Assembly: GCA_036250195.1 (NCBI GenBank) | Contig: JAVHZZ010000003.1 | Location: 53,869,521 to 53,933,520 of the forward strand | Source: Mixophyes australis | Lineage: Eukaryota > Chordata > Amphibia > Anura > Limnodynastidae | Reading direction: 5' to 3' | DNA length: 64,000 nucleotides | Shown: piece by piece, positions 22,938-35,817 of the stretch | Position numbering within the stretch: the first letter of the stretch is position 1 | How the letters are laid out: every line of letters starts with the position of its first letter | The notes under the pieces: generated by a model | What the model was told of the DNA's origin: nothing | What the model saw: only the letters and a program-made list of their open reading frames with translations | Database searches by the model: none | Program-made: the position numbers and the translations under genes

Positions 22938-24033
22938 TCAGCTAGAACTTGAAGTTACGAATTTTGGGGTCAGTCTAACGGTCCCAGTGAAGATAATGGT
23001 TCTTGACATTTTTTTATTTACAGATGTTGCACCAACAACATGTTGCAACAAAGTTGCCGGGGTAAATGTTCTCAACGCCTTCAAGAACCATATTTCGCCA
23101 TTTGTCTCAAAGTCTCCCCATTTCTGGAAGAGGCATAATAAATAATTACTTATTTACAATGATTTTTGAATATTGCTCTGAACTGCGTCCAGGGGCCATT
23201 GACATTTTAATAACACACAAAGGAATCAACATTGTTGGTATTGATTTATTTTTTGCAACTTTTGGTTTAAATAGGAAATGTCAACCTAACCAATGAATTG
23301 CTCTTTTTTGGTCAATGGTTCTAGAGCTGGAAAGATGCCTTGTGGCTATAGGTTGTGTCATTTATTATGGGCTGCGTTTATCCATACATATTAATATACA
23401 GACATCAGTATACACTACTTGCTTTCCTAATACGAATTTGCTACATAAAGTACTGTTCATTTTATTGAGCATACCCACATTATCAGTCCTGTCATACTTC
23501 ACTGTCTACTGTGAGCGTTACAACCATGATTTGCATTTTATCATTTTCGCTTCATCAATGACTTTTGACGTGTACAACTGGCACACATTTCCATGAAAAG
23601 TATAGTTAATTAACACGAGCAGATGCACATTATCCCATTAACTCTTATGGCTCCTCTTTGAAAAACCGCTGTGTGGTTCTCATTGATATTCATGGATTTG
23701 TTTCCTTGCTGCTGAGAGAATATACATTTTGTGGGACATCACATGGGATGTTTGTATTAAAGCAGTACATTAGTTAAAGTTGCCTGAAGGTTTTTGGTAT
23801 ATTAAAAAGTAAATGATTTTTTTTTTTTTTTTACCATAGCCAGTTCCTGAAAGGGGCCTATGTACAACCACGTTTAACTAGATCAAATACATGAACATAA
23901 ACAGTATTTCTTCTTTGTTCCTTGCTCTCAATCTCTTATTCTCCCCTTCCCCTTTTTCTTCCTAAACCGACAACCACCCTCTATCTTCTCACTCCTGTCT
24001 CACTTTCCTGGCCTGAGGAGAAGACACAAGACT
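22938..24033. other. No gene identified
   Basis: Short frames, a poly-T run at 23818-23832, and no recognised repeat boundary. Confidence 0.45.
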
Positions 24034-24430
24034 AAAGCTGGGTACACACTACACTGTTTTCGTCCAATAATCGGCTCAAACAGCCGACATACGACCGCTC
24101 GTTCAAAAGTCGGGTCAGTGTGTGCAGTGACACGATGGTCGAAAGTCTGCCCAAATGGACGATTGTCGCCTCATTTGGTTGGTCGTACCGTTTAATATTT
24201 TCGGTCCAATCTGGTTTCCGCTGTGTAGTGTGTATAAACTTCCGACCGATCCACAACAGCGAGTATGAAATTACAGTCATTGCTCTCGACAACGTGGCTG
24301 TAAAAAGTCGCTAAAGGGACGTCCGCTCTTCCCTTTATCGTCCTAAACAAGGCTAGTGTGTATGCAGTCCATGGACCGAGCGATCGGATCATCGATCGCA
24401 TGTAAAATCGCTCGGCATAAAAAGTTGGTT
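24034..24430. mobile_element. DNA-transposon-like repeat, one end only
   Basis: Starts AAAGCTGGGTACACACTACA, a terminal repeat I recognise from frog MITEs, and carries many CGATCG/CCGAT-like self-complementary motifs. The matching TGTGTACCCAGC-type right end is absent, so it is truncated or rearranged. No transposase. Confidence 0.4.
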
Positions 24431-24750
24431 GAGAAAATGTAAGCTTCCCCAAGTTTCAGGGAATCACATTATGAAGGAATTAGCTAAGGAAAGAAATATA
24501 ACAAACAAACAAACAACAAACTGTTAAAATTACATTTTTGACCAACACATTCTATACAAAAAGTAAAAAATACATTTGTATTAGAGACATCTTTTTATAA
24601 CCTTAATAGATCTTTTGAAAAAAAGTGTTTGCTTGAACCATTTATAAAAGGTTTGGGAAAAATGTAACTATTTGCCTAATAATGAGTCATTCTGCCTAAA
24701 CAAAGTGCATGATGTGTAAATGCAAAAAAAATACCAGGCAACTACAAATA

Positions 24751-25372
24751 CACTGATCAGCCACAACACTAAAACCATTGAATAACATTGATTATCACAA
24801 TACAATGGCACCTGTCAAGGGATGGAATATATGAGGTCTTAATATTACGTCTTGAAACTGATGTATTTGAAACAGGAAAAATGGGCAAGCGTAAGGATCT
24901 GAGCGACTTTGACAAGGGCCAAATTGTGACGGCTAGATGACTGGGTCAAGGCATCTATAAAACGGCAGGTCTTTTTGGGTATTCCCAGTATGCAGTGGTT
25001 AGTACCTACCAAAAGTGGTCTAAGAAAGGAGACGCAGTGAAACGGCGACAAGGTCATGGTTGCTATAGGCTCCATGATGCGCATGGGAAGACAAGTCTAG
25101 CCCGTCTGGTCCAATCCCACAGAAGAGCTACTGCAGCACAAATTGCCAAAAAAATCAAACTGGCTATGATAGAAAGGTGTCAGAACACACAGTGCATTGC
25201 AGCTTGCTCCATATGGGGCTGTGTAGCCGCAGAACAGCCAGAGTGCCCATGCTGACCCCTGCCCACCGCTGAATGTGCTTACAATGGACATGTGAGCAAC
25301 AAAACTAGAGCACTGAGCAATGTAAGAAGGTGGCCTTGTCTGATAAATCGCAATTTGTTTTACATCATGTGA
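24751..25372 (+). pseudogene. Tc1-like transposon, 5' part only
   Basis: Begins CACTGATCAGCCACAACACT after a TA dinucleotide, a familiar Tc1-like terminus. From 24869 the frame reads MGKRKDLSDFDKGQIV, the DNA-binding helix-turn-helix start, then a stop, then YAVVSTYQKWSK and ARLVQSHRRATAAQIAKK (second helix-turn-helix). The copy ends at about 25372, before most of the catalytic domain, and lacks the right repeat. Confidence 0.75.
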
Positions 25373-26560
25373 ACAAGCAGGTAAGACACTGATACCATCA
25401 ATCTATTATAGTATAACCCCAACAAAAAGATAAAAATAATAATATGATTGTTGAAAACATATAACTATTCATACAAATGTTTATTTGCACATTGAAATAC
25501 AATAAAAAACATACTCTACACATTTTCACCGGAAAAATAAAAGTATATTTTTTCTATGTTATTTTGTTTCATTTTTATGCCTGCAGTAAATTTTTCTACA
25601 AATATCTACCAGATCAGATATGATCCAAATAAATGTAAGGGGCCAGTTTATGAACCTGTAGTTCATTCTCTCTGTTATAAATTTTTTGGCCATCTCCTGC
25701 TCGCCTGACTTGAAAATATACATCGCATTATGCAGCAATCCCTGAAAGATGCAGTTTTATTACATATATTTTATGGTTTCAATCAATTTTGATGATATGC
25801 AAAAATATGCAAATAGCCCCCAGTGTGCAAGGGAAGCACAGTGTGATTTGTTTTTAGTTAAATCACAGCTCACTACAACTTCTTATATATCTGGAAAATG
25901 TGAACATAGAAGATCTATGTGCATACATATTAATGCACACATTTTTTTTGTGTGCAATACAGACATGAAAATGAATAATCTTCACTAATAAAACATGTGT
26001 TTTCTTATTTTTATTTTTTTTCCTGCAAATGGAAATCGTGTAAGATCCAGGGTGATACATGCTGTTCAAAATTATAGTAGTTAGTCAGATAAGAGAACAT
26101 GCACATGTTCCAGATGGTGTTGCAAATGAAAATGGCACAACACCTATTCTACGGCATTAATCTTTTCCCCCCACAGAAGGTCTTATTAACAGTGTAATAA
26201 AAATAGAAAACGCAATTATTTTCAAAGAGAAAAATAATAGAATAAAAATGGGGATGATTGCAAATATTGCAGTAAATTCTTCTAAAATTGCTAAATTTGT
26301 TTACTTACTGGGTCACAGTTGCTTAAAAATATATAATACAGACTTACATTTATAAGACAAAAAATGACAAATAGGAGGAAACACTGTGCTGTAAAGTTGT
26401 TATCATAGTGATAAAAGTGCTAGAACCACTAGCTGTTTCTTTGAAAAAAGAGTCATATGATATGGTGGTCCTACTGTATTAATGGGACCACCACTGGAGA
26501 AAAAATAAAGAATAATAATAGTCATGTTACACTAATGTCGCAAATGGTCTAACCCTCCTG
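25373..26560. other. AT-rich intergenic DNA, no gene seen
   Basis: Short frames on both strands and no recognised repeats. Confidence 0.45.
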
Positions 26561-26885
26561 GGCAGCACGGTGGCTAAGTGGTTAGCACTTCTGCCTTACA
26601 GCACTGGGGTCATGAGTTCAATTCCTGACCATGGCCTTATCTGTGAGGAGTTTGTATGTTCTTTCAGTGTTTGCGTGGGTTTCCTCAGGGTGCTCTGGTT
26701 TCCTCCCACACTCCCAAAAAAGTATACTGGTAGGTTAATTGGCTGCTAACAGATTGACCCTAGTCTGTGTGTCTGTGAGTGTGTTAGGGAATTTAGACTG
26801 TAAGCCCCAATGGGGCAGGGACTGATGTGAGTGAGTTCTCTGTACAGCGCTGCGGAATTAGTGGCGCTATATAAAATAAATGATG
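26561..26885 (+). mobile_element. tRNA-derived SINE, near full length
   Basis: Head GGCAGCACGG, A box TGGCTAAGTGGT (26571-26582), B box GAGTTCAATTC (26614-26624), then the body and a tail with GCTGCGGAATTAGTGGCGCT and TATAAAATAAATGATGAT. The spacing of the boxes matches tRNA-type polymerase III promoters. Confidence 0.8.
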
Positions 26886-26929
26886 ATTATGGCAAGAAAG
26901 GACAGTAAATGTTGTGGTATAATAGCTGT

Positions 26930-27225
26930 TCCAGGCATATAGCTTAGTGGCTTAATGGTTAGCATTGCTGCCTCAGGGTCACGAATTTGCTTCATGGACA
27001 AGGCCCTATCTGTGTGGAGTTTGCATGTTCTCCCCGTGTTTGTGTGGGTTTCCTCTGGGTGCTCCGATTTACTCCCACACTCCAAAAACATAATGGCAGG
27101 TTTATTGGACTCTGACTGTGTGTTTGGGAATTTAGACTGTAATCTCTAATGGGACAGGGACAGATGTGAATGACAAATAATCTCAGCACTGCATTATGAT
27201 TTCACTATATAAATGAACCATAAAA
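26930..27225 (+). mobile_element. tRNA-derived SINE, older copy
   Basis: Same family 45 bp downstream of the previous copy, with a degraded head (TAGCTTAGTGGCTTAATGG), a body GTGGAGTTTGCATGTTCTCC and an eroded tail. Divergence between the two shows independent insertions rather than a recent duplication. Confidence 0.7.
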
Positions 27226-29151
27226 TGGCAGTGGGCTTTTCCCAGGTATCAGAGAATTATAAACAATTTTCCATCTATTAGTTACTTGGTTCGAAATTGG
27301 CTCAGGACATACTAACCTGACTCTTGATTGGATGATTTCCCTGCCCCATAAAATATAAATAATAAAACAATTACTGAATCTCAAAGGAGAGTTTAATAAA
27401 GCGTAATTATAACATAAAGTGTCATCAGAACTTGGATCTATTGAAAGTTCTAAGTAATCAAAGGTCTCTGATTAGATGAACCTGTGGGAAATGGTAGAGT
27501 GGAGGGATAGAAACTATTCTGTGTTTTGGATTGGTTTGAAGGTTAAACCAATCAAAGAATAGAACACAAGTCTAACCTGTTTCCCACCACTTTCTACATC
27601 TTTGATTAGTAGCACCTTTCAACCAACCAGAGCTCACAGGTGATTCTATGTAAAAATCCTCTGAGATTCTATCATTCTGCTTTAAAAATATAGAATATCA
27701 TTCTTACTTTTTAAATTCCTGGTAGTATACTATCCACAGCCCCACATCACAAGGTGTTGTTTTAAAGATTAAACTTCAGGTACGGGGGGTTAGGGATTTT
27801 TATTATTTTCAAGCTACACCTTGTTTTATATGGAGGTATATTTTAGACAAACATGTTTTTGCTATTTTCACTGCAGTTGGAACTGTTAACTTTTATGAAC
27901 ATCCTAATACTGTGATTGGCTACAAGTTGGCCCTAGCCCTGTGAACATTCTAAGGCATCGATTGACCACAGGCTACTTTAGCTTTAAATATTCATGTGTC
28001 CTTATTGGTTACAGGTTATTTCTAGCCTGGTGGATTTTGGAGAAGCTTATACAACAATGCTGTTGAGAAAAAAAATCAGATATATTAATTACTCCCAATG
28101 AAATTCAAAATAAAGTATCATCCTTATGTGCCACTGTTTTATTCAGCAAAATCTGCAAAATAGTTTTAGTCATTTTGGGAACTCCGTACATATTTGCATT
28201 CAATAATATGTTTATTGCATAGAAAAGGCTGTTGTCAAGACAAACACCAATAGACTTCATGGAATTAAGCAAGGATAGAATAGGCCTTGAAGAAGCTCAT
28301 TAGCCAACTGGTCGCCTATAAATAGAGGACCTTTTTTCAGATCAGAAGCTCGTTTCCCAATTGATTTGTTTTATCAAATTAAATATTTTAATTAAAGAAA
28401 AATTAAGAAAACGTACATATCTCAATTATACTCAAGTTAATACTTACATAGCCTAAAGAATTTATGCAGATTGATCACAGCGCTCAAATCGGACTCCTCA
28501 CAAAGACATATAATCTCAATAGGAAGGATAATCACAGCCCTTTATGGGAGCTGTCATCATTCATCCTGGATTAGTAACATACCTACAGGGCAAGATAAAA
28601 GAGTAATGAGGAATTGTTCTATCAGTGAGGAGTTTATGCAACAAGTCCAGATTTTAATTTTAATTTTAAGGGAATTGCTTCATAAAAACTATATGACTGT
28701 GAGCAAGGTGCTGAATGATGTTTGGTGTTACAAAACAGCACAAATAATATTTACCCCCCAAATTTAAATAGTCTCTTAGTACCGAGTACCATAGATATTT
28801 CTGCTGGAATTATAGGCTTTTATGCCTATTTGAGGTATAATGCATGTAATAATTAAGAAAAAACTAATACACGTTAGACGTAATAATATCTGAGTGAAAT
28901 AAGTGTGGTGTTAGGATTTATTGCTGTATTGACTGTAATAATATTCATCCTTCCTTCCTGTTGGAAGGTCTATGTGTGCTACAGTATGTAGGAAGAATGA
29001 GAGTAAAAGAAAATTTTTAAATATCAAAAAGGATCGTTTTCTCACTATTTGTGACTGTGTGTTTGAAGGACAGAATTGATGAGATTTCGGTTTGACTCCT
29101 AACCTCTGAAAAAATCTAATCAAATTATTTTTTTAATTGCAACACCATTAA

Positions 29152-29154
<3 letters not shown>
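27226..29154. other. No gene identified; possible unique non-coding DNA
   Basis: No recognised repeats. 28190-28480 has homeodomain-like ATTAAA/TTAATT motifs in complex sequence and could be non-coding conserved DNA, but this cannot be judged without alignment. Confidence 0.4.

Positions 29155-29186
<32 letters not shown>
29155..29186. repeat. (TA)n microsatellite
   Basis: About 15 TA units just beyond the 3' end of the L1 element. Confidence 0.9.
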
Positions 29187-29188
<2 letters not shown>

Positions 29189-30218
29189 CAGTTTGATCCT
29201 ACCTTTTTTTTTTAATACAGTTTTTTTTATTGAGTTTGTTTTTACAACTCCCCCTCAAAAACATCAGCCCAAGGTACATTATTACAATTTCCAATACAAT
29301 ATAATACAATACAGATTGAGTAGTTATTAAATAGCAAGACAGAAGCAGTAGTATTACTACTTATATATTCATCTTATGACATTAAACTTGATAGATCATA
29401 TAAAATAAAAAGAAGTTGCATCCCATCAACACTAAAATGCAATATGTATGCTGAACAGGGAAATTGCTTAATAATAACAAGAAAATGCTGCATAACAGAG
29501 CAAAATAGAGTAGAGCAGCTATAGACCAAGAGACTAGAATGAGTCATCATCTGAGTCTTAAGATAGGAATGGTATAGCAAATCTAGACTTGGTCCACCAA
29601 GGCCAGATTTTATAATACTCCTGATTGTATAGATAAATCCTTCATGTCCAACTGAATCATTCACTAAGGCAATCCAACCGACAATGTAAAGTCTCTCAAT
29701 AGTCATGCATGTAGTAGCTATAACAATCATAGCCAGAGCCAGGAGAATGATGACATATTATAATGATGTTTGTTCTAAAAGGAAATTGAGAGAGAATCCA
29801 AAAATGCAGGTTTTAAGATACACTAAATTAATCTGAATGCCTGTTGTCTGAATAGTTGACACTACAGCTGCCCAGAAACTATGAACCTACGAACATGACC
29901 AATGGATATGCCAATAAAAGGCAAACCCCATTCCACCTTTAGGACAATTGGAAGTGGATCTTCTACCCAATCTATGCAGTTTTATAGGGGTGTAATAAAC
30001 TCTGTGTAGTATAACAAATTGAATTTGGTGAAATCTTGTATATGATGTTCCCTCATTGGCACTACCAATTGTGAAGTTTCAATCTTCCTCACTTAATTGA
30101 CCTTGGTCTGATTCACAATTGGCCTTAATGGCTAGTCCCCAATTAAAACGTTTTGGAGGATGGTGGTATAAAATACAGAGATAATTTTGCAGAGTTCCAT
30201 CCCACATAAGATAGACTT

Positions 30219-30753
30219 TGTCACGGTCGTCTGTATTTCTTGATCTGATTCGGGACCCTTGGGACTAGCTGGAGCAGGACTGAAACAGAACCTAGCAGCC
30301 TGGATGATTTTCCTGCTCATGTTCTTGCTGAATGTAGGATATAGCAGGAGAATGAGCAGTCTGGAAATGCTGACAGAAACAGTGCACTTGGTAATGCTGA
30401 CAGGAACAGAGCACTTGGAAATGCTGGCAGGAACACTGGAACCTGGAGCCAAGAACTATCCTCTGGAGAGAAGTTGTTCTGGCAATAAACAGATCACAGC
30501 AGCAGGTTTAAATAGGGTGTCCCAAACAACTATTGGCTGATCAGTTCATGTGATCACAGTTTCTGAATCTGGTTGGTCTGGAATGATCACCTGACTGCAT
30601 CCAAGATGGCCGCGCTCATGCAGCAGAACAAACAGTATGTGTTTGTTTACAAACGGAGGACGGCAATGCTGCAGATGACCAGAAAGGACCCAGGTAGCCG
30701 TGATATGACAGCGGCGGATGAGGTAAGTGCAGCTAAGATCCCAATTTGTGACA
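30219..30753. mobile_element. Solo LTR with 5-bp target duplication (535 bp)
   Basis: Begins TGTCACGG and ends TTTGTGACA (TG...CA, 6-bp inverted ends). It is flanked on both sides by GACTT (30214-30218 and 30754-30758), the 5-bp duplication of an LTR-element integrase. No internal region remains, so it arose by LTR-LTR recombination. Inside, three tandem units of about 27 bp (GGAAATGCTGACAG...) lie at 30363-30440. It splits the L1 ORF2. Confidence 0.85.
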
Positions 30754-31809
30754 GACTTAATAGGAGTGACTAAATAGGGGAACATTATTGAGAAGCTGAG
30801 TCTGCAGTGTATGCTTTAATTGTAAATAACTTCAGAACAGTTGGTTTGGGATTGCAAATTCTAGTTTTAATTGTTAAAATGACTTCAGGTAGGTATCAGA
30901 ATAAAGCTGGGCAAACGAATTGATGCCATAATTACACCAATTTTTATCAGTTCCCATTTTTAATACCTCACCAAGGTTAATATTGCCCCAAATAGGTGCA
31001 TCAGGATCCCAACCCTTAACATCCATAGACTTGTGCACTAATTTCCATATCAGTATGGTTTGTCGAACATAGGGAGCTGTACCTCTGGAGACCATGATTC
31101 CTAACAGGATCTGTACAGGTGACATTGAGGGCCCCATCTGCTGATGCAGGAAGTAATGTAGGGTGTTATTCAAATTGTCCCCCACCCATTCTTCCAGATG
31201 CGCCAAAGGCTTACGTTCGCTTATCATTTTGACTAAATTCACCCTTCCCAACATGGATAGCAGATTTCTACCACATTTGAAGTTTAGCTTTAATAAAGTC
31301 AATTACTGGATCTATATTAATAGCAACATAGTCTTGAATGTTACTTTAAATAAATATACTCAAGTATTTTAGTTTATAAATCCACTACAGCGGATTAAGT
31401 GCTCTAGCATCTGGAAGTAATTTGCTATGCATGATTAATGTACTGGACTTGGACCAGTTGGTCCTAAGGACAGAGTTCCAAAGTTATGTACCACCAGAAA
31501 TAGGTTGCTTAGAAAGTCATCCGCATCTTTTAAAAAAGGAGCAAATAGTCTGTGTACAGAGCAATTTTATCCCCATTGTTCCCTGCCAGCAGTCCACGTA
31601 TCCTGCGATACTTCCTAATAAGACATACCAAAGGCTCTATAGCAAGAGCATACAAGGCAGGGGAAAGGGGGAATTCCTGTCTAGTGCCTCTCTGTAGAGT
31701 GAATGCTGCATTCAAGGGCATTTACAATTATGTAATAATCTTTGGATGTTGTATAAATAACCTCCAAAGATTAGTTATTGTAGATTTCCCTGGCATAAAA
31801 CCAGTCTGG

Positions 31810-32123
31810 TTGCGCTCCTCCGCTGGATTCTGAACAGGTTGCAACTGTTAACTCTTTGTAATTGTTAATGTTGTATTGCTAGGGTGTTTTAATTTTACAT
31901 AGTCAATCTAGGAGGTTAGAATTATATATCTACAGAAGTGTCTCAATGCTTTCAGGTCTGTGTGTAATTTTCTTTTTGTTAGGATCTACTATTGTGTTCC
32001 ATCCGCACTATGTACCCCTTCTTCCCTTCCCCTATAACTCACATCCTTTCCCTACCCTTCTTTATTTCTGTACTTTTTTGAAACTTGCACAACCTAATAA
32101 AATTTTCAATAAAACAAAAAAAA
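31810..32123 (+). mobile_element. L1-like LINE 3' end inserted in the older L1
   Basis: Non-coding sequence ending CCTAATAAAATTTTCAATAAAA followed by a short A-tract. It is flanked by CAGTCTGG (31802-31809) and CAGTGTGG (32124-32131), a target duplication with one difference. The host L1 frame resumes on either side in the middle of a conserved reverse-transcriptase motif, which confirms the boundaries. Insertion is opposite to the host L1 strand. Confidence 0.7.
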
Positions 32124-32808
32124 CAGTGTGGTCTGGGTGAGCTACTTGAGTTATTACCAAGTTTAATATAGTGGCAAGCACTTTAGGCAATATCTTACAA
32201 TCCTTGGTTAATAGCAAGATGGGTGATATGACTCCAGAATAAGTGGATCGTTTGCGGGTTTGGGGATGACTACAATTAAAGCTTCTGACAAAGGTGGGCT
32301 AGGCCACCCTCTCTAAACAGACAATCAAACATTTCAAGTATTTTCAGGATGAAGACCCACATTTTATTAGACAACTCAAGTGGTAACTAGTCTATGCCTC
32401 GAGACTTTCTATTTGGAAAGATGGTATTACTGTGTCAATCTCCTCCAAGGTGATGGGTGCCTCAAGAATACCCAAGTTTGATTCTACTTTTAGATGCTAT
32501 GTTAATAGTCTTTTTAATATTAGTGAGGTTACATTTTATTGTCTATAAATAGATGGAAACATGTTAGTGGTTAAACTTCTGATGAAGCCAGTGGGTGAAA
32601 CATGTGAGGAGGAGGTAATATGCTTTTGTGATTTGTTTTTGATCTAATCCCATTCCTGGGGATACCTTAAGGGGATTCTATTCTCATTTGCGAACTAGTT
32701 TATAAATAAAGTTTATATATTAAAATTAAATTGACATTACTGCAGAAGTTTTCATTTTACTTTTAATAAATATTTACAAACTTTTTAGCAATTCTCATTG
32801 AGCACTTA

Positions 32809-33233
32809 GGACCTCATTTAGAGTCGGACGCAAAGTCTGATTTAGGCGCATCTAACCAAAAAACACTACCACGCATGTACAGAAAGCTCCAAATCCGCCT
32901 GCATCTTGGATGCAATTAACACTTGCGACAGCTTGCGACTCACTACAAGAGAATGGGAGGAACACGGATTTGTGAAGGCGTGACCATATAAATACATCCT
33001 AGTCGCAGTGAGGCGCAGACGCAACACACGTCAAAACAGGGCTAAAGCTGTGCGGCAGGAATTAGGTGGCGCAAGCGTTAGATAGCTGCAGGAACTGCTC
33101 ACAGCTCGATAGGGTATTACGAGTGGGATGCAACCGGGGTTTGCCTGCAACTTGTAATACCCTACCAAGCTGCGGCACACTCCCACTTCTACACTCCTTA
33201 CACGGACTTAGCGTCCGACTCTAAATGAGGTCC
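32809..33233. mobile_element. PIF/Harbinger MITE (425 bp)
   Basis: Inverted ends GGACCTCATTTAGAGTCGGA and TCCGACTCTAAATGAGGTCC are perfect complements. TTA flanks both sides (32806-32808, 33234-33236), matching the TWA target duplication of PIF/Harbinger. The GC-rich interior has no frame. Confidence 0.85.
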
Positions 33234-34279
33234 TTAATCTTCAAAGTCACTCAGGACACATTAGATGGAATATCCTTATAAGAGAGGGCAGCAGTTGTCA
33301 TCATGTATAAAGGGACTGGACCTAATATACTTTGCTTGGTAATTTTAAACCTCTAAAGTGTTGTAATTATGCTTCGTATTGAGATTATTTGTCTGCATGA
33401 GGAGTCCAGTTTGAGTACTGAGGACCATGGTGTTGGCTGAACCATTTATCATAGCTGCACAGATCATTTAACAACTTGTTTTAATCATATTCTGCTTTTT
33501 TTTTTCATTACATATGTTTTATGTACACATTTACATTATAGCACCATTAAGTACATATCTGCTATCTTGAGCTGAAGCATTGTATAAATAGAATATAGTC
33601 AAACATTAGTTCCAGTCCAACAGTAAGTTTCAAGCTATGCAAACTATCACTCTAGACCTAACATTAGTATAAGCCATGCTAAGATTTATTTTACCTTGTT
33701 CTGCGCTCTCGAAGATCATAATTATTGTAGGAGTATTGCACTACTAGTATCAGATTCTTTTATTTAAATAAAATAACATTTTATTTCAAATCCTGTAAAA
33801 TCATTTATTTGTAATACTATCTTTATTTGCATTTGTTCATCATCCCGCTTCCCATCTAGATAATTTTTTTATTTTTCAACTTCTAAACATCACCCCAAGA
33901 TTAATCCGTCCCCTGTATAAACATTTTAAAATTTATAGATTCAGAATACGAGAAGCCTTAAGAAATGCACCATAAATGCCAATGGTAATAATAATATCAA
34001 CATATGTATCATTACTAAAGAAATACAACTTTTACATTTCAAGCAAGTTGTAAAATCAATGATTTATGAAATGTCTAAATAAATACTATAAATACATTTT
34101 AAATCTAACTTTTTTTGTCTACAAATTGCTTTACAATACATTCAGATATCTAAAAAAACATCCCAATACCAATACATTGTTAAAGGCACTGTATTTCAAA
34201 TTATGTACCCCTATCTTAGTATCCAGCCATAAAAAGGTTCAAAATACATATTCAAAGTAAATTTATTAAAGGATATATC
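33234..34279. other. AT-rich intergenic DNA, no gene seen
   Basis: Short frames and no recognised element. Confidence 0.45.
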
Positions 34280-34419
34280 CAGTGGTCAAAATTTAGAAGT
34301 GGCGGTATGAATAATGTGATGGGAATATAAGTGAATGGAATTTAATAGTTTTATAATGAAGGCAGTAGGAGAAGTGATGGTATGACATACCAACGTGTAC
34401 ACCCCCACTTTAACCACAG
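34280..34419. mobile_element. hAT-like MITE, unexpanded (family member B)
   Basis: A 140-bp element. In reverse complement it carries the same CTCCTACTGCCTTCATT and ATTAAATTCCATTCAC blocks as members A and C, with ends CAGTGGTC... and ...AACCACAG. Flanking octamers GATATATC and TATCTATC agree at 6 of 8. This member shows the ancestral compact form before array growth. Confidence 0.65.
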
Positions 34420-34420
34420 T

Positions 34421-34541
34421 ATCTATCTATCTATCTATCTGTCTGTCTGTCTATCTGTCTGTCTGTCTCTCTATCTATCTATCTATCTCTCTATCTATCT
34501 CTCTATCTATCTATCTATCCATCTATCTATCTATCTATCCG
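34421..34541. repeat. (TATC)n/(TGTC)n microsatellite
   Basis: About 120 bp of imperfect TATC, TGTC and TCTC units directly abutting MITE member B. Confidence 0.9.
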
Positions 34542-35817
34542 TTGTAAACATAGGCGTACAATACTCAGGAATAAGATAATATAAATAGCTAAAAATATCT
34601 CATGTAGTTTAAAATATCTTATATAATCAAGTTATTATTTTTTTTTTACCAAATATATACCGTATATGAAGTGGCACATGTATCCCAAGTAAATTTGGCA
34701 GTCATTGTGAATTAGATGCTTGTTTAATGCAGTGTATTGAATTGGAAAGGACTCTGACGATGAAATACTCCAGATTGTTGAAGCCTCCTATGTATACAGA
34801 AAGAGGTTTACGCTTCCTGAGCTGACACAATTAAAATGTATCCATTAATTTAAAAAACTTATACCAATAATGTGTGAAAATAGGAATTCAGTAAACCATC
34901 AATCTCATATAATCACATGCACAATTACCATTCTACAGCAATTAGACACAAGCAGCAGGGTTATAAATTATAAACTGCTACAAGTGCACCTTGATGGTAA
35001 CAGAAGTTAATAGGAGCTCACATGTCCATATGCATATTGTCCCCCAAACAACACTTGCATAGTTCATTAGTTCATAGCAAGACGTGCAGTGACTGGCCAT
35101 GTGTCAAGCGCGGGTTTTTGACAGTCAATCAGTCTCTGAAATCAGTAGTTGTATTAGTATAGATCTCTAGAGAATACTTCCATCAATGTTATATACAGCA
35201 GTGAGTCGCAATTGCTAATGTGGAGTTAATAAGGACAGTCCAGACAGCTATTTTGAAGTTAATTTGCAATATGCACCTCTCCCTCTGACTTTTTATCTCA
35301 ACAGTACTGAGCACATGATGCATAGCTGTCCTTGCTTGCCAGACATTGAGAACATAGAAACCATGCACAAATAGTCTAAAAATGTAAATAGTTTATTAAT
35401 AAATTAAAAAGAACAAAACTGATAAAAAAAATAAATGCTAAAACAATACTCATACAATGTTGGTGGTGTCCCAAATTTTGATAGGGAAATCCATCTGTTA
35501 AATAATGCTTAAATAGTAATAATAATAATGATGAAAGACATTGATATATATATATATATATATATAATTTTAAGAGGCATTCTCCTCGGAACAGAGCATC
35601 GTTTTCATCTCCTCAATGTCATTGTGTTCCTGGTTTTAAACAGAGTAGTAGCACAACCTGTAGCCAATCAGATCTTGCATTTCTCCAAGAGATGTGCCTT
35701 TCACTAACCAGTTGTAGTAGCCAGTGCTTTGGGGGCAGCAGAGCAAAGGGAATTTTTTTTCAGAAATGTCAACTTTCATGATTCAAATGTTATTTAACTT
35801 GTTGGTAGATCTAATAA
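34542..35817. other. No gene identified
   Basis: Short frames; a (TA)n run at about 35544-35566. No recognised element. Confidence 0.45.

Larger units (their letters stand above)
29203..32530 (-). pseudogene. L1/Tx1-type LINE ORF2, 5'-truncated, with two nested insertions
   Basis: Minus-strand order: a TLEEI-like stretch (about 32440), IVVIPKP (about 32270), MPGKSTITN (about 31780), GTRQ..PLSPALYALAIEP (31690) and LYTDYLLLF (about 31540), where the catalytic YADD box has become YTDY. Then LGRVNLVKM (31250) and a C-terminal RLGRRS..NCPKG..HIHWSC region (about 29950). It ends with AATAAA and an A-tract (29203-29240 in complement). ORF2 normally supplies endonuclease and reverse transcriptase. 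Stops, the lost aspartate, a solo LTR and a second LINE tail make this copy inert. Confidence 0.75.

Noticed and set aside
26561..26630. tRNA gene
   Set aside because: A and B boxes are present, but the region continues into the SINE body and cannot fold as a complete cloverleaf; it is a SINE head.
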